A DNA stretch of 64,000 nucleotides from Atherinomorus stipes (GCA_023101725.1 JALJCO010008629.1:186001-250000); one strand, 5' to 3'. Numbered from the stretch's first letter, positions 23,651 through 36,300 are shown. The notes: generated from the sequence alone by a model not told the origin. A program made the numbers and translations.

Positions 23651-24473
23651 GTAGCAAGAGTACCTAACTGAAGTTACAATGACCGACAAGGGCGGCGCCA
23701 TACATCCAATCCATACAGGAAGTCTCAAGTGGAAGTTAGTTAAACACAGCTAAGAGTATCTATCTGCGATGAGTACAGAGATGATGAAAAATTAAACACA
23801 CTAAAAATTAAGCTATATTTAGAATTTGGGCTAATCTTGTTCATGTGTTTTGGAGTTAACATTATTTGTGGCAAATTTATTTGATACCTTTTCATTTTCT
23901 CTTAAAGAAAGCCTGATATTGGCTGATTAAATGAGTACTGTGTGTATAGATGTGACTTCAGACACTATTCCCTATTCATACAATGGCAGAATTCAATTCC
24001 CAGCACACTGGAGCACACACCTAATAGCAAAATGAAGCTACTTGAATTTTCTTATTTTTGTTACCACAAGCTCAAGAAAATGCATGTGAATCTTCCAGTA
24101 TGATGTCTTCATTTGGGAAAAATTGTCTTCCACGCAACTCTCAACTGGGCTTCCATGTCTTTCTCACATTTGTTTATCTGTCTCTTTGGTTTTCTAACAT
24201 AGCTGACTGTCAAGTTGAGTCATTTTTGGCACAAATTGGAGGATAAAGCCGAACCAAGTCATACTCATAGGTTGGTTTGCCAGCACTCCTTTGCATCCAT
24301 GGATGTCCACAGGCATCATTTCTTTCCAAAAGCAAAATAAATGAAAATAGATAAATAAAATTCAAAGCAATTATACCATGATGCAAACAGCATCACAATC
24401 GGCATCAGTCGACAGTATGCATTAATCTTGTTCAAAAATGGCATTGATGTTCCAAGGCCAACGCCCCTGACTT

Positions 24474-24500
24474 AAAAAAACAAACAAACAAACAAACAAA
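24474..24500. repeat. A-run with (AAAC)n microsatellite
   Basis: A short A-run is followed by about five CAAA units. Confidence 0.9.
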
Positions 24501-25839
24501 AGAAAAACAGAAAATGTGATACACATGGCATTGATTTTGAGAATTCTCACATATTCATGCACGCTGATATACTCTGAACCCTCTGCATATTTTCAATCCT
24601 TTACACAACCCGGCAGGCAAACATTGTGGAAACACATGCTGAGCAGCCTGGTAGAACCATGGTATCAGCATCCATGAGAAGTCTGGGCTCTCGTTCTGCT
24701 CACTGCCCAATCTGGCAGCGTTCTCACCATCAGTCCTGCCATCTGCTGGGCTCTCAGCAGCTTGTTTAGAGGTTAATAGCTTCATGATCCCCCTATCAGT
24801 CCTGCCCATCTTCAAATGGCTAATTCTTCCTCTCTGGCAATGAGTAGTGAGGCCTGTGGCGCAGTCTCCTCTACCTCTTCTCAGCATCATCAGGGCTATC
24901 ATCAGGACAGCAATCCCAGCTTGTTACCGGACATGTGATATCACACCAGAATAGATTTTACAAAGCGTGCAGCCACAACAAAATGACACATCTGGAGCCG
25001 TTAGAGATAGATCAATATCCCATTCTCAGCGGCATCAAGGTTCATAACAGGCTCTATCCTTAACAACTAACAGATCACACTTGTAAAGCTGCTAAATAAT
25101 GACATTTCTTCAGGTAACAGTTCAAAAGTAAGATTTTAACAAGTATAGATGCATGCATTTGATTTTTCTATAGACCAGCTTGATGTGAAAGATGAGCTCT
25201 CAGTTACCATGTTATGAGTTCTGTGCATGTGGATGCATAGAGAGCCGATAAACAGTCCCCAAAGGACTTCACAAATGCAGAAACTAATCTGTCCTTGTGC
25301 AGAATGCATGATTGGTTTGCATCCGTATTGCTATAGGCTCCATAGTCTCATTTGTGGGACAACCTGACCACTGCTACATTTTCCATACGCTGTAGATGCT
25401 CAGTGAGGTAGCTGTAGGGTTTCTAGAAGAGTGCAGACGCAGTGAATCTTAAGAGATCAACTTGTGTCAGGACTGCAGGGACCCTTCAGTTCACTGGAGG
25501 AGTCTGACAGTTTGACTTCGACTGAACCTTATCCATAACTGACTGATTTTCTTAGAAAAATCTCCAACTGCCTCTCAAATTAAGTTTAAGGGATTTTTTC
25601 AATGTGACTTCTGCATGACCCCCATGAATTTGCATATTACATAGCTGAGAACTGAATATTAAGCGCTTGAGCGAATTACTGTCTCTCAGTTGATATTCCC
25701 TATGCAGCTCGAGGTTGCGAGCAAACGGGCGGGCGGGCATTTAAAACCCTTTTGAAGATAATGTGATTTTTTTTCATTTGGGTGATAAGGATGTGTCATG
25801 GAATATTTCATTATTTTGGACACTAAGCATTTTTTTTTA

Positions 25840-25856
25840 CCCCCCCCCCCCCCCCC
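25840..25856. repeat. Poly-C run (17)
   Basis: Seventeen consecutive C after a T-run. Length may be unreliable in assembly. Confidence 0.85.
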
Positions 25857-28131
25857 TTCATAGCTTACTGAGAGGAACAAAAATTAATCCAGCATCATAT
25901 TATTGCTGGTTCAGATGAGGAAAGAGGGTGGGGGAGTTATTCACTATGACTGCTGTTGGATCGTCTGCGGGGACCTGCTCTGATTCTGACGATGCTGGCA
26001 GACGTCAAAGCTTTTAGGCTTGGGGCCGTTAGATGACATGCTTTCACACCAGCAGTGCTGCATTTGCTGGTATCTGAGAAAATGATGCACTCTTGTGTGA
26101 AAAATACTCGTCCCACACAGTACTTTGCAATGATTTGATTACCAGTGCTCTGGATATCAGATGCCTTGTTTATATTTTTTAGATATGTCATGATTCAAAT
26201 CTCAGATGCAGGTCACATTTTTGTTTAAAAACACCAGCCTTCACCTTTTCAGAGCAATATCTCCTTTTTTAGTTACACTGTGCAGAATTTGGTATCTGGT
26301 TTCAGATGATTGCTCCAGTCCATGCATATGCATTATATAAACATGAAAAGGTCTGATAGCTCTAAGGGAAACTATGATCTCTCAACACATTCTAATTAAA
26401 GATTCCCCCCTCCATTTTGGCTAAGAAAAATACTGCATTCCACATTTTGATTTGCAATTTGCTTTCCAGACGACTGGCTGTTTTGGTGATTTACCATTCT
26501 AACTCATAAACACTGACATCACAGTACATGTTTCAAGGGAGAATATTACTTTTTTTTTAATCTTTTCCTTTATACTGGGATTTTCTCTGCAGTGATATTC
26601 ATTGAACGGTGTAGGATCTATCTTTGGACTGAGTAAAACGGGTGCTGCTGGGCACAGATGAATGGCTGAATAGGAACACTGATAGTTCCCAGTACCCGTT
26701 GCCCATCCCAACCTTTTTGTCAGTGCAAGGAAACACTAAAGTAGATTCATCGGCTTTCTCTCCCCATAGCTTGGCTGACATTGTGCCAGCGCCTGGCACA
26801 ACTCGAGGACTGTGATTGGCTAAGAGCGGACAGACACGCTGATGAGCAATGTGAGAAACAGAGGGTGCAAAAAAATCGGGAGGAAAAGTGTTATAGTAAA
26901 TAGTGGTTGGGGGGAGTTTGTATCAGGACCTGTTTTTTCATGTAGTTTTAGTAACTAACCACGTATGTGAGAGATCAGCAACACACTGCATGCAGCTGAT
27001 TGAGCTGGCCATCTCGATTAATTAATTAATTAGAAATATGCAGCATATAATCAAGAAAACTGTTTTTGCTGTTTCGTTAAAAAGCAACAAAATGGATTTT
27101 TAAGAAAAATAAGCTTAAAATGCCAACCTTATGACATGGTGAAAATTTATTGATACAAAATTATGTCAAATGATAATAAGATACCTGAGAAAAGAACATA
27201 AATCAAACACTTTTTTGCAAGTTTTCTTTTCAGGTCAGATAATGAGAAACTGATCAGATAGGCAATATTGTCTGTCTGTCAGAGCATTCAAGATTTTGTC
27301 GTAGTTAGCCTTTCCATGATCGTGGGTTAATACTTTCTAAACAAAATACACATGGTCAAACTCATCCAATATGTTCCTTGAGATCACCAGTTATCTTAAA
27401 GCCCTCCAAAATATTTAGACAGCATGGGGTTGGAAATTGCTGCATGGCAAGTTAATACCTAACAAATGTGGGTTGCAGGTTTGTCATGCAGGGCAATTGT
27501 TTAAATGTCTTGGTGAGCTGAGATCAGTGTGATTGTTGGGAGTCCTGTCCAAACAGCAGGATAAGAGGCAAACAGTGACCTCTCACAGGCTGATCATTCT
27601 TACCACATGGAGCATGTTTGTACAGACTTGCCATGACTTCGGCCCAGGAATGCATGTCCGATTCTTTATCCTTTTCTACCTCTTTACATCCATGTGATGT
27701 GAAACAGATCCCTAAAATCAAGTTTATTCTGTAGGTAAAGATGCTGATTGCAGACCAAAAGGAGGGGAAAAAAAGCCACAATGACATTCTGAATAATTGT
27801 AGTATTACAACCAGAGAGTGATGATAAATGCCCCCATTAACATGGGATGATCTGCATGCTGGTTTGTTTTTGCAGGGGGTTACTGAACTGTGATTCAAGG
27901 TCAAGATTTTCCTTTTACGGGTTAAGAAGACATCTCTGGGCAAAAACAAATGACAGGGAAAGACAGAGGAGCTAATTTTGTTATTTATGTTTTGTTTGAA
28001 AAAGGCACAGTCACCACTGCAAAATGTTGCTGCCTCAAACCATGGATACAATCATAAAATCTACAATGCCTTGAGCCAAAGGGTCTTGTTGTCTGTGACT
28101 TGTTTACTTACAGGGTTTAATATCACATCAA

Positions 28132-28162
<31 letters not shown>

Positions 28163-28862
28163 TGAAATAGATATAATAGCAACATTATCTTCGGGCTACC
28201 TGACTGATTTCAGATTAAAAGTTAGTAAAACTAAAAGTTATTCAAAACATTTTTTTCCTTTGTATTCATACCAATAGGTGCCATGGATTCTACTTTTTGT
28301 TTTATTTAGGGAAGTTAATTTAAGGAAATTGTCAAATTTGTGAAAAATATTTGATTCTTTTGACGTCAAACATTGGCTTCCATTTGTGCGCCAGCTTGTT
28401 CTCTCTGTAGTGGTAAGCAGTGCACATTTCAAATAATAAATGAGTTGATTAATAAGTCTTGTCACGTGTGACTGTGGCACTGGTCTTGTTGACCCATTTA
28501 ATCACCTCCAGTCAGGCACTCCTTCAGCTCTTGCGTGTGTCAAACTCTTGAATGTTGAGAATCAGCCTGAACTCAAGACTGAAGAGGTTGATGTTTAAGA
28601 GTCGACTGACACAAAGGCTTCAGTGTAGCCTTGTGCCACGCTGTAGCTTTTCTTTAAATGCGCAGCTTTCAGAAATAAGATCATCCACAGATCCAGACTG
28701 CAACAACTGAAACTGCTTCATTTTATGTTGCATGTATACATCTCCCACTTTGGTTAAATGTATCATCTGTATGAAACCATGAAGGCAAATTGTTACAGGT
28801 TCTATTTGAATGTTTACTCAGGACCCTGTCAACACAAAGCCAATGTTCTGCCTATTTCATTA

Positions 28863-28870
28863 TTAAAGCA
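28863..28870. repeat. Target-site duplication TTAAAGCA, left copy
   Basis: The 8-bp TTAAAGCA precedes the CAGTGG start and recurs exactly at 30496-30503. Confidence 0.9.
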
Positions 28871-30495
28871 CAGTGGTGTGCACAGGTAGCACTAGGTGGT
28901 GCTGGAGCACCTGCCCCTTACCCTCTGGACCTAGCAAGTGCCCTTTCGAAAGTTAGTTTTTTTCTTTTTCTTTTCTTTTTTTTTACAATGTATGTGGCCC
29001 ATGCTGACACAATCATCTATAAAAGCTCAGCATTTAAGAGTGTGATAATAATGTCCCAAAATTAATATTTGCCCCACCCCCCACCCGCACCTCTCTCTTG
29101 CTCAGCGTGAAGTGCAGAGTGAACACAAACAGCAACAGTGCGCAGCTGCAGCTCAGCGCTCCTCCTCCCATGCCCCGTCAGCCAGGTAATACACAAATGA
29201 ATGAGTTGAGTACTGTTTGCCCCCTCATGTGCCCTCTGTTGCCAAGTTATAACTTGTATTTATGATTTATTTGCCTCCGTGGCAAAGTAGCCGTCATACA
29301 GCCGCACAGCTAAGCAGAAATTAGCCGACTGCTCACCTGCTTAGCAAGCTAGCCACTAGCCAAAATCAATAATAGAAATGACATTATGACCACTGGTAGA
29401 GTTTGTCAGAGGTGCAGCATGTCAGTCTACCAGCAGTCTTAAGCTGAATATTTAGGAGGGTATTGTCTAGGTTTGCATCAGGCTACATAATTAACACTTA
29501 CAGTCATTTAGTTGCCAAATGATAAATGCAGAAAAACCATCATGGTGCCTTGTTGTCATGTTACCAAGCAGGCTTATTCATACTGTTGATCTCTTTTTAT
29601 TTGCCTACCAATTACAGCATAATGCCTAGAAAGGAGAGGGTTAAAGAAGAAAAAGAGGGAGCTACAGAGAGCAGCTCTCTGCTCTGGAAACCATCTAGCA
29701 GCAAGGAGGAAGATGAAGATGGAAGGTCAGAGTTAACTGTTAAGGGCCTTTTAAAGCTCAGAAGTTGAACTGTTCCTCTATTTTTTTTTTTTTTAAATAT
29801 CTTAAAAACTGTCCACATTTTCTTTTAACAACACAAACTGGTTTGGCTACTAAATCACGCATGAAGCTATTTTAGCTGATTATATTATGTTGTACCAACC
29901 ATAAGATATTGTTGTGTTACAAGACTTGGAGTAATCTTGTATTTACAATAGGCAATTATTAAATCTTAAAAATAGGCTATTATTACAACTGTTTTTCTAT
30001 TCTAGCTACAGCAAGGAAGCAGTTCTGTGCTTCCTGCAATAGAACATCTACCAGGAAGATGAGGGAGATGAATCCCAGAATACTCAGATAAAACTGTGGT
30101 GCAGCTGATGGTTTAGAGGGGCGAAGAAGAACTGATCACCTGTTAGACAAGGAGCTAACCAGTGATCATGTTGGTGATGTGGCAGTTTTTCAAACTGGAT
30201 TCTCCCTCCAACAAGACTGCATTTATAAATAAATGACTTCAATTTGCTGAATTGATTTATGTTTTACAAAGGGTTAAACCTGAGCCAGACATTTACCATA
30301 ATGATAATAATATCACAGTCATGCAGGAGAAATATATATATTTTTAATAACATAGCGGTATCAGTACTCAGTTTTAGCTGAAACCCATAGCACAAGTATT
30401 AGAATCTGTATCGAAAAATTTCTACCAGCAGTCCCACATGCTGCATAAAGTACCCTTATTTTTCACTGAGCACCTGCCCCCCCTGCATGCCACTG
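28871..30495. mobile_element. hAT-type DNA transposon, 1625 bp, decayed
   Basis: The left end is CAGTGGTGTGCAC and the right end, read on the other strand, is CAGTGGCATGCAG. A CAGTGG start is typical of vertebrate hAT elements. Subterminal GAGCACCTGCCCC occurs in direct orientation near both ends (about 28906-28918 and 30470-30482). A perfect 8-bp duplication, TTAAAGCA, flanks the element and confirms the limits. The interior has splice-like signals and short coding traces (29622-29768 and about 30008-30092) but no readable transposase core or dimerisation domain, so it is probably an internally deleted derivative of a larger autonomous element. Confidence 0.9.
29622..30092 (+). pseudogene. 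Coding traces inside the hAT-type element
   Basis: An acceptor-like pyrimidine tract ending in CAG (29617) is followed by ATG at 29622 and a frame beginning MPRKERVKEEKEGATESS, lysine and glutamate rich, which closes at 29768. A second acceptor-like TTTTTCTATTCTAG (ending about 30005) is followed by a frame reading ARKQFCASCNRTSTRKMREM, which ends in TAA at about 30092. Two cysteines in FCASC hint at a metal-binding motif, but the hAT BED finger or catalytic residues cannot be shown. It could be the broken N-terminal part of a transposase; I do not recognise the family. Confidence 0.3.
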
Positions 30496-30503
30496 TTAAA
30501 GCA
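30496..30503. repeat. Target-site duplication TTAAAGCA, right copy
   Basis: Exact repeat of 28863-28870, directly after the CCACTG end. Confidence 0.9.
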
Positions 30504-31525
30504 TCAGTTGCAATTGTTTGGAGCAGTAGCATAAATTCCACCACCAGCTTGCCTTTCAAGGATCTGACTGCACTGAAACCATTACACAGTCAAAGATAAA
30601 TCATTAAAACAGCTGTTAATGTAAGTTTGCATTTCTCTCACATCAGTCCACTCCATCAGACACTGATGTACATAAATGTTTTCTGTCTTTGTGCATTTAA
30701 AAAGTTTGTATGATGTCTTTCTTTTCTTTTCTTTTCTTTTCTTTTCTTTTCTTTTCTTTTCTTTTCTTTTCTTTTCTTTTCTTTTCTTTCTTTCTTTTCT
30801 TTTCTTTTCTTTTCTTTTCTTTTCTTTTCTTTTCTTTTTGTTATCACATGCATGTGTATCACAGAAAATGATAACAATTGGCCAGCTAAACCTGCTAAAA
30901 TTAGCCACTTAGCTGTATCAAAAACACATTGTTCGAAAATTAGGAAATAAACAATGTCCATCCGGGCTCATTTTACTAAGGTCCTTGCAGACAAGATCTC
31001 AGAGGAGCTGTTGGGCCCCATCATGGGAAAGCAGCAAAGGTCAGAGGTCTAACTCACCTTGAAACGTCCAAATAGAGACCGCCTGTTGCCAGGGTATCAG
31101 CTTCACACTACTCATTACTATGGTCATGGAATGTCTCAGTTTATTATGAATAATATTCACCTTAATTTGACTTGTAATGCTCATATTTGAAAGAAACCTC
31201 TGAATACCAATATGAACTGTTTACATAAATGCGGCATGTTTTACTCCATTAATTGTATAACTGAATTGTTTTCCTCCTGCAGAGACTGAACTTTCTCCTC
31301 AAGGGCAATTAAAATTTTCATCTTATTGTTCTCAGAACTCAGTTTGTAAATCTTTGCCAATTGGTTATGGATCACAGAGGTTAGTCTACAGGTCTAAGCT
31401 GCAGTCGGGGTTTAGGAGAATGTATCTGCTTCTGCTCTCCATTTTTACATGTGTGTTACATGATATGGGTGAACAATCCTCATAACCTGATGGCCTGGGG
31501 GCATGCCATGTGGGGGGCATGGTTT
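30504..31525. other. Non-coding stretch around a pentanucleotide repeat
   Basis: Apart from the TTTTC microsatellite listed separately, nothing recognisable is present. Confidence 0.6.
30716..30839. repeat. (TTTTC)n microsatellite, about 124 bp
   Basis: A nearly pure pentanucleotide array with one interruption of two TTTC units at about 30786-30795. It is strictly pyrimidine on the + strand, so it could adopt triplex (H-DNA) structure. Open frames on both strands here are products of the repeat. Confidence 0.95.
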
Positions 31526-31640
31526 CTTTAAAGGGATAGTTTTGTGTCTTTGATGTAAGGTTGTATGGTGCTTATCCATAGTTTACCTGCAGTAGATCAC
31601 ATCCAGCTGGTTTCAGTTCAGAGAGAGAGAAACAGGTGTA
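31526..31640 (+). mobile_element. Fragment of an inverted-end element (one end only)
   Basis: It starts CTTTAAAGGGATAGTT and continues GTAAGGTTGTATGGTGCTTATCCATAGT, broken here only by ordinary drift. The phrase TTAAAGGGATAGTTC...GGTTGTATGA.GTACTTATCCATAGT is a common fish repeat start. No opposite end with AACTATCCCTTTAA was found before the next element, so only a fragment is claimed. Confidence 0.4.
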
Positions 31641-31820
31641 CCAATGTTGAGGCTAAATAATATATTGGTGAGAAGATAACAGCAACATTTATTTATTAAG
31701 CTATCTAAAAAAGGCCTTCTAAAAGTTAAGACATGCATGAATAATGACAGTAAATGAAAAGTTAAACATAATCTTTGTAGTGCTTTCATTTGGTGCCAGC
31801 CTTTTCCAACATTAGTTGTC

Positions 31821-32352
31821 TTAAAGGTACAGTATGTAAAAAATTCAAAGTCCAATGGCAGAAAAATGTGATATATAATTCAAAACTGTGTTTCTATTGA
31901 TGTGTAATCGCTGCACTAGAATAGTTGTTATATGTTTATTTCTTAGAATGAGTTATTTGTATCTACCTGCTGGGTGGTGCACATATGGAGGCTGCCATAT
32001 TTGTTCCACCATTTTTACTACGGTGTCCCTGAATGGACAAAACAATGTGTGTGAAGTAAGAACCCTCTGAACTTTAAAACTGCTGCATCAGCTTTGTTTA
32101 ATGGGAATTAGATTACTGTTTGGGATCAGTAATACCTTAAAAGACCTATAAAAGTCGTAGCTACTCCTGAGACCACTGGGTCCACTCACAGATGAAAACA
32201 TCTTTATGTCTTGGAGTATTTTTGCCACTATCGGCCACAGTACATTCACAACAGTGCTTAGAGTATGAAGTTATTTGAAAGAAAACATCTTTTCTATCAA
32301 ATACCCATATTTACCACTAGATTTTAGTATTTCTTACATACTGTACCTTTAA
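31821..32352. mobile_element. TTAA-bounded inverted-end element (MITE), 532 bp
   Basis: The left end TTAAAGGTACAGTATGTAA is matched exactly by the reverse complement of the right end (to 32352), a 19-bp perfect terminal inverted repeat. Each end begins with TTAA, which may be the target duplication of a piggyBac-like element. The interior is non-coding. The ends agree better than those of the element at 11838-12634, which suggests either a younger copy or stronger constraint. Confidence 0.8.
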
Positions 32353-32736
32353 AAATCACAGTGAAATTTTCTGGTCTACCTTTGCTTCAATTTTGGTATT
32401 ATGAAGGGTTAAATTCAGATGCAACATCCAAGTTACACTGTAAAACATACCAATTCAACAATCAAAACCGCTGACCAGCAATTCCCTTATTTATAGGTAA
32501 AATCCATGATTTTTTTTTTTTTTTTACAAAGAACTCTGTTGATGCTAATGAGGGAGATCTTTTTGCATGATTTTTTAAAATTTGTACTATGTGTCATTTC
32601 TATTGATTCTTTACCAGTTACACACACTGATACATACACATCTTAATCAATCTCACAAGAGTTCCCTTTATTATGACACCAGAAGTTTTCAAATAAACTT
32701 TGTGGTAGCAGAGATGTACTTATTACATTACTACCC
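32353..32736. other. Non-coding stretch, no gene seen
   Basis: AT-rich, with a T-run at about 32512-32525. Nothing recognised. Confidence 0.6.
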
Positions 32737-33345
32737 CCAATGAGTGGCGGAGGAAATGTATAATTGCCAGTATTTGTCTGTCTGTTAGCAAAACAACTCA
32801 CAAAATGCTGTACAATTAGTATGAAATTTTCATGGAATGTTTCTAATGATGCAGTACAAGGAAGAGCTGATTACATTTTGGTGTTGATCCGGGTCACCAC
32901 GTGGATGCAGGAATTTTTGAAGGATTCTTTGCCATTGTGAAATAGGGCCACATCAAGGAACAGCTTGCTGGAGATCTCTGCTCACCATTTAAAACTACTC
33001 TATGTTCGAGCCCGTTTGCTCAGCTCTGCCTCGATCTTATGAACTGCAGGTTTGCCAGCATTGTTTCAAGCATCTCAGCAAACCAACCGAGGCCTCGTTA
33101 CGTCATCTGCGCAGCTCGAGCTACTCCCTGAAATTTCAAAGGGACTAGTTTGTTAATTTGTTGATGCTATGAATGGTTTTCAATTGTGTCGTAACAGAAT
33201 GTTTTTAGAGGGGTTCCAAGCAATTGTTTGGACAAAAAGAAAGCATCAGATTAGATAAAAATTTGTGGAGACTTTATGATGATATCAGCAGAAAAAAACT
33301 GCTGAGCTCCTTGGTGGGGGACTGCACATTTCTAGTTATGGATAT
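32737..33345 (+). repeat. Diverged interspersed repeat (unclassified)
   Basis: The phrases ATGAGTGGCGGAGGAAATGT, TGTCTGTCTGTTAGCAAAAC, ATGAAATTTTCATGG, GATCCGGGTCACCACGTGGATGCAGGA, here quoted with small gaps, and a closing GGGGGACTGCACATTTCTAGTTAT appear in this order. They resemble a widespread vertebrate interspersed repeat that ends in a '..GAGTGC.TTTCTAGTT' phrase. The class is unknown to me and the middle part (about 33000-33130) may be a separate insertion. Confidence 0.4.
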
Positions 33346-36300
33346 GCACTTTTTGAGCAGGGACCTAGAAAATATATGCAGGGCTCAATAGGTTAATGTG
33401 GCAAAATACACGATTTGGCTTTATTTGAACATTATTGTATAAAGTTAAAGTATCAAGTAACGTTACTGTTATTCTGATACTTGGGGAGAATGGGGAGCTA
33501 GGTTCGGGTGTGTAAAAATCCATTAAAAAAGTTTTAAACAGTATTTCCCACTAAAACATAGTAGGCGTATGGAATAACAAACTGAAATAAGAAAACACAT
33601 GAGGAATGAATTTCTACAATTTTCCTCTTTGTGTGCGTGTGTGTGTATAACACTCAAAGAGGTGAGTGCTGATTTGATCCTTCCTGAGTTAAGGTCACCT
33701 ATTGTTTTCCTGTTAGCAGTGACAATTGCCAGAGAGGTCCTTCTATAAGAGACCTCTGCTTTCCTTTGAGATCTGTCTGTCTCAATGCAATCAATAATCC
33801 AATCTCAGTCCCCTTGTGGGGTAAGAGTGCATAAGTGCTTGTGTCTGTGAGTGTGTAACTATACACCACCGATAGAAGCTACCAATTGGGGGAAATGCTC
33901 CTGTCTGACCTCCAACAGGCATCATTTTCCTTCTCCTCTGTCTGCTGGCTTTGTCAGCCCAGCGTACATGTCTCCATTTCGCCCCTCTGATCTTTGTTTT
34001 CTTCCCCCTAACTTTGCTTTCATCTTTTCACCTGTCTTCATGCATCAGTGTGTCAATCTGTCTATCACTCAGCTGCAGTCAGTAATAAATTGGCGTGCTC
34101 TCTGGAAAGTCTTTCTTCACATTCAGTGCTGATTACAGTCAGTGTATCTGTCATCTTGAGTGTATGTCAACCTGATCGATGGAGTGTGTAGGGGTGTGCA
34201 AGTGTGTGTGTGTAACATCAGTGGAGCCAACCTTGCTAAATTTTTGGTTTGCTGGATATAAAAAGGTCAGATTGGCCTGGCCCTGATCAATGGCTGTAGA
34301 GTCTATGGTGTATCCCTTTATTACCGCAAGGCACAAGGACACATACACATAAACACACACCTTACATTACAGACAGATAAATCGAAGCTCAATGATCGGG
34401 CGCTAAACAATGGAAGTGGAACTGGAGATGACAGGTCACCTCTGCCAAATCTGCAAACCTTTGGGACTATACATTCGGTAAGGGTGGAGGGACATCGCTG
34501 GTTTCCATACTGAGATCAAAGACTTAGAAAACTCACGTACAGACTGGCTTTATAATTTAGGATTTGTCTTTCATTGGGGCGTTGTGGATGTGAACACCTG
34601 CCTCTTTTGTTCATCTGCACACAGAAAAGGATTTTAATTGGTCACCAATCTGATGTTTTATGGGAGGACGAGAACAGGAATAGACTGGTCACCTGCGTTG
34701 CCTCTGTAAACCTTAGAGACTGTGTTTTATGCTTGGGTGCATGTGAGTGTCTATGGCTGAGATTGCAGCTGGGTTTTGAAAAACCTTTTAATTAATAGAC
34801 TCATTACCTTCCAATCTCCCGATGCCCTTTCCTCTGTGTTGTCTCAGCCTCCAGAGAGAGGCTTAGTGATTCTCATCTGCAATGAGGAATCACATCCCTG
34901 GAAATAAGACCCTGAAGTGACCCCTGTGTGTGCCAGCTGGGCCAACGACATGCAGTGGAAAGCAGATGCAGTGCACTTTGGAAGAGAGAACAAATGTGAA
35001 GATTTTGAGGCCTTGACAAAAAGAAGAGTGGATAATCTCCTGTTTTAACAACCATGAAAGGAAAATGCCTAATTGCCTAAATTTAATGGTATCCATCACT
35101 TCCTATAACTTTGAATCATCATACAATAGTATGCAGTTTTATTTGCTTCATAAAAGAGGAAAAAAAGGAAAACGTAAGACGCTGGGTGGGACAGAAAGCA
35201 ACCTCACTTTGATTCAAATAGCCCCCAACCTTTCAAACTCCATTCAGAATGGAAAACATCCAGAAGGCATCCTGACGGGTTATATAAGCCAAGTGACATT
35301 GAGTCATAAATGCACCGTGGCTGCACTAAGCTCTCTCCAGACTTGTGAACATCTTTCCTTCCCAACCCTCACCCTGTGATGGTAAGCTTAGATACCCTGC
35401 AACCCTAATTTCATTCTCCAGCTTACTATTCATTGTGTACAAAAGATGATAATATAGAATTTTATTAACTCCATTATGGTATAGAGTCTCTGAATCTTAT
35501 CTCTGCCTGTTCACAATCAAACAGACTCACATCATTTGCTAAGTTCAAAGATACCAACCAATGAGGTTGTTTGAATTGTAGCCTACTCCCTCAAGTCTTT
35601 GGATTTCTAACCGTTTTCATTGGTAACCTCAGATCAAATGGATTGCTCACTAGAGGCTGCCTTAGCAATGTTTTCAATGTCATGAAGGTTACTCTCTTTT
35701 TATTTGTTTACAGCGTCAATGTAGCTTATGCTGCACTCCTAACCTGCCAAACAGAAGGCTGTGTTTACAGTTTCAACTTAGAATTTCTTTCAAAATGTAA
35801 ATTACCTGCTAAGGAAATGCGTTATGAATACGAACTTGTGAGACTTGTGTCAGTAAGTCTACTTAAAAAGGCATAAAACACAGATTATGTGTGCCACATT
35901 CCCAGCAAAAACTGTTTAAAGCTAGAAGTTTAAAAGCTCACAATGTAAACATTTTATCCATGGGTATAATTTGTGAATTTACTGCCTATTCCATTTTATG
36001 CAAAATGCGGGCTAGCATTCACAGATTTGAGAACAGATTAGTCTATTGGCTCATAATAAAGAAAATATTCAATTAAACAAAGGAACCGGTTTCCCACCAA
36101 ATATCTATTTGCATTTATTTTGAACACAATTAGCTGCAACAAGACCATAGGAAAAATGTGCTGCTCATTTGCGGCTCAATTGAATCTCTAAGATCAGTTT
36201 GAGCTTCTCATAATAGATGCATTCTGATCACTTGTTTCTGAATTACTCTTCCTAAGGGTTCCTTAGGAGCAAGAGGTGAGTTAAAAAAGAGAAAAGACAT

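Larger units (their letters stand above)
22190..23760. mobile_element. Possible internally deleted two-gene DNA transposon (ISL2EU-like), interrupted by a LINE
   Basis: A THAP-domain exon points right from 22378 and a short coding exon points left from 23087. Each runs into a consensus splice donor (GTGAGT at 22879 and GTAAGT at 23020), and the two first introns would have to overlap. Complete genes cannot be arranged this way. Terminal remnants of a transposon with two convergent genes, joined by loss of its middle, can. ISL2EU (IS4EU) elements are known to pair a THAP-type transposase with a YqaJ-nuclease gene, so this is the family I suspect. An L2-like LINE piece appears to sit in the upstream region of the minus-strand exon. 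The outer limits are guesses. Possible ends are GATTTCCGGT near 22213 and, on the opposite strand, GACTTCCTGT near 23725 (8 of 10 positions alike). Confidence 0.4.
23761..28862. other. Long non-coding stretch, no gene seen
   Basis: No gene recognised in about 5 kb. Simple repeats are listed separately (24474-24500, 25840-25856), and there is a T-run near 28133-28160. A 175-codon open frame on the minus strand (27524-28051) shows no domain and is treated as chance. Confidence 0.55.

Noticed and set aside
27524..28051. 175-codon open frame on the minus strand
   Set aside because: No recognisable domain, no splice context or repeat family; read as chance.
30582..30961. Lysine/arginine/glutamate- or phenylalanine/serine-rich frames
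   Set aside because: They are translations of the TTTTC microsatellite.
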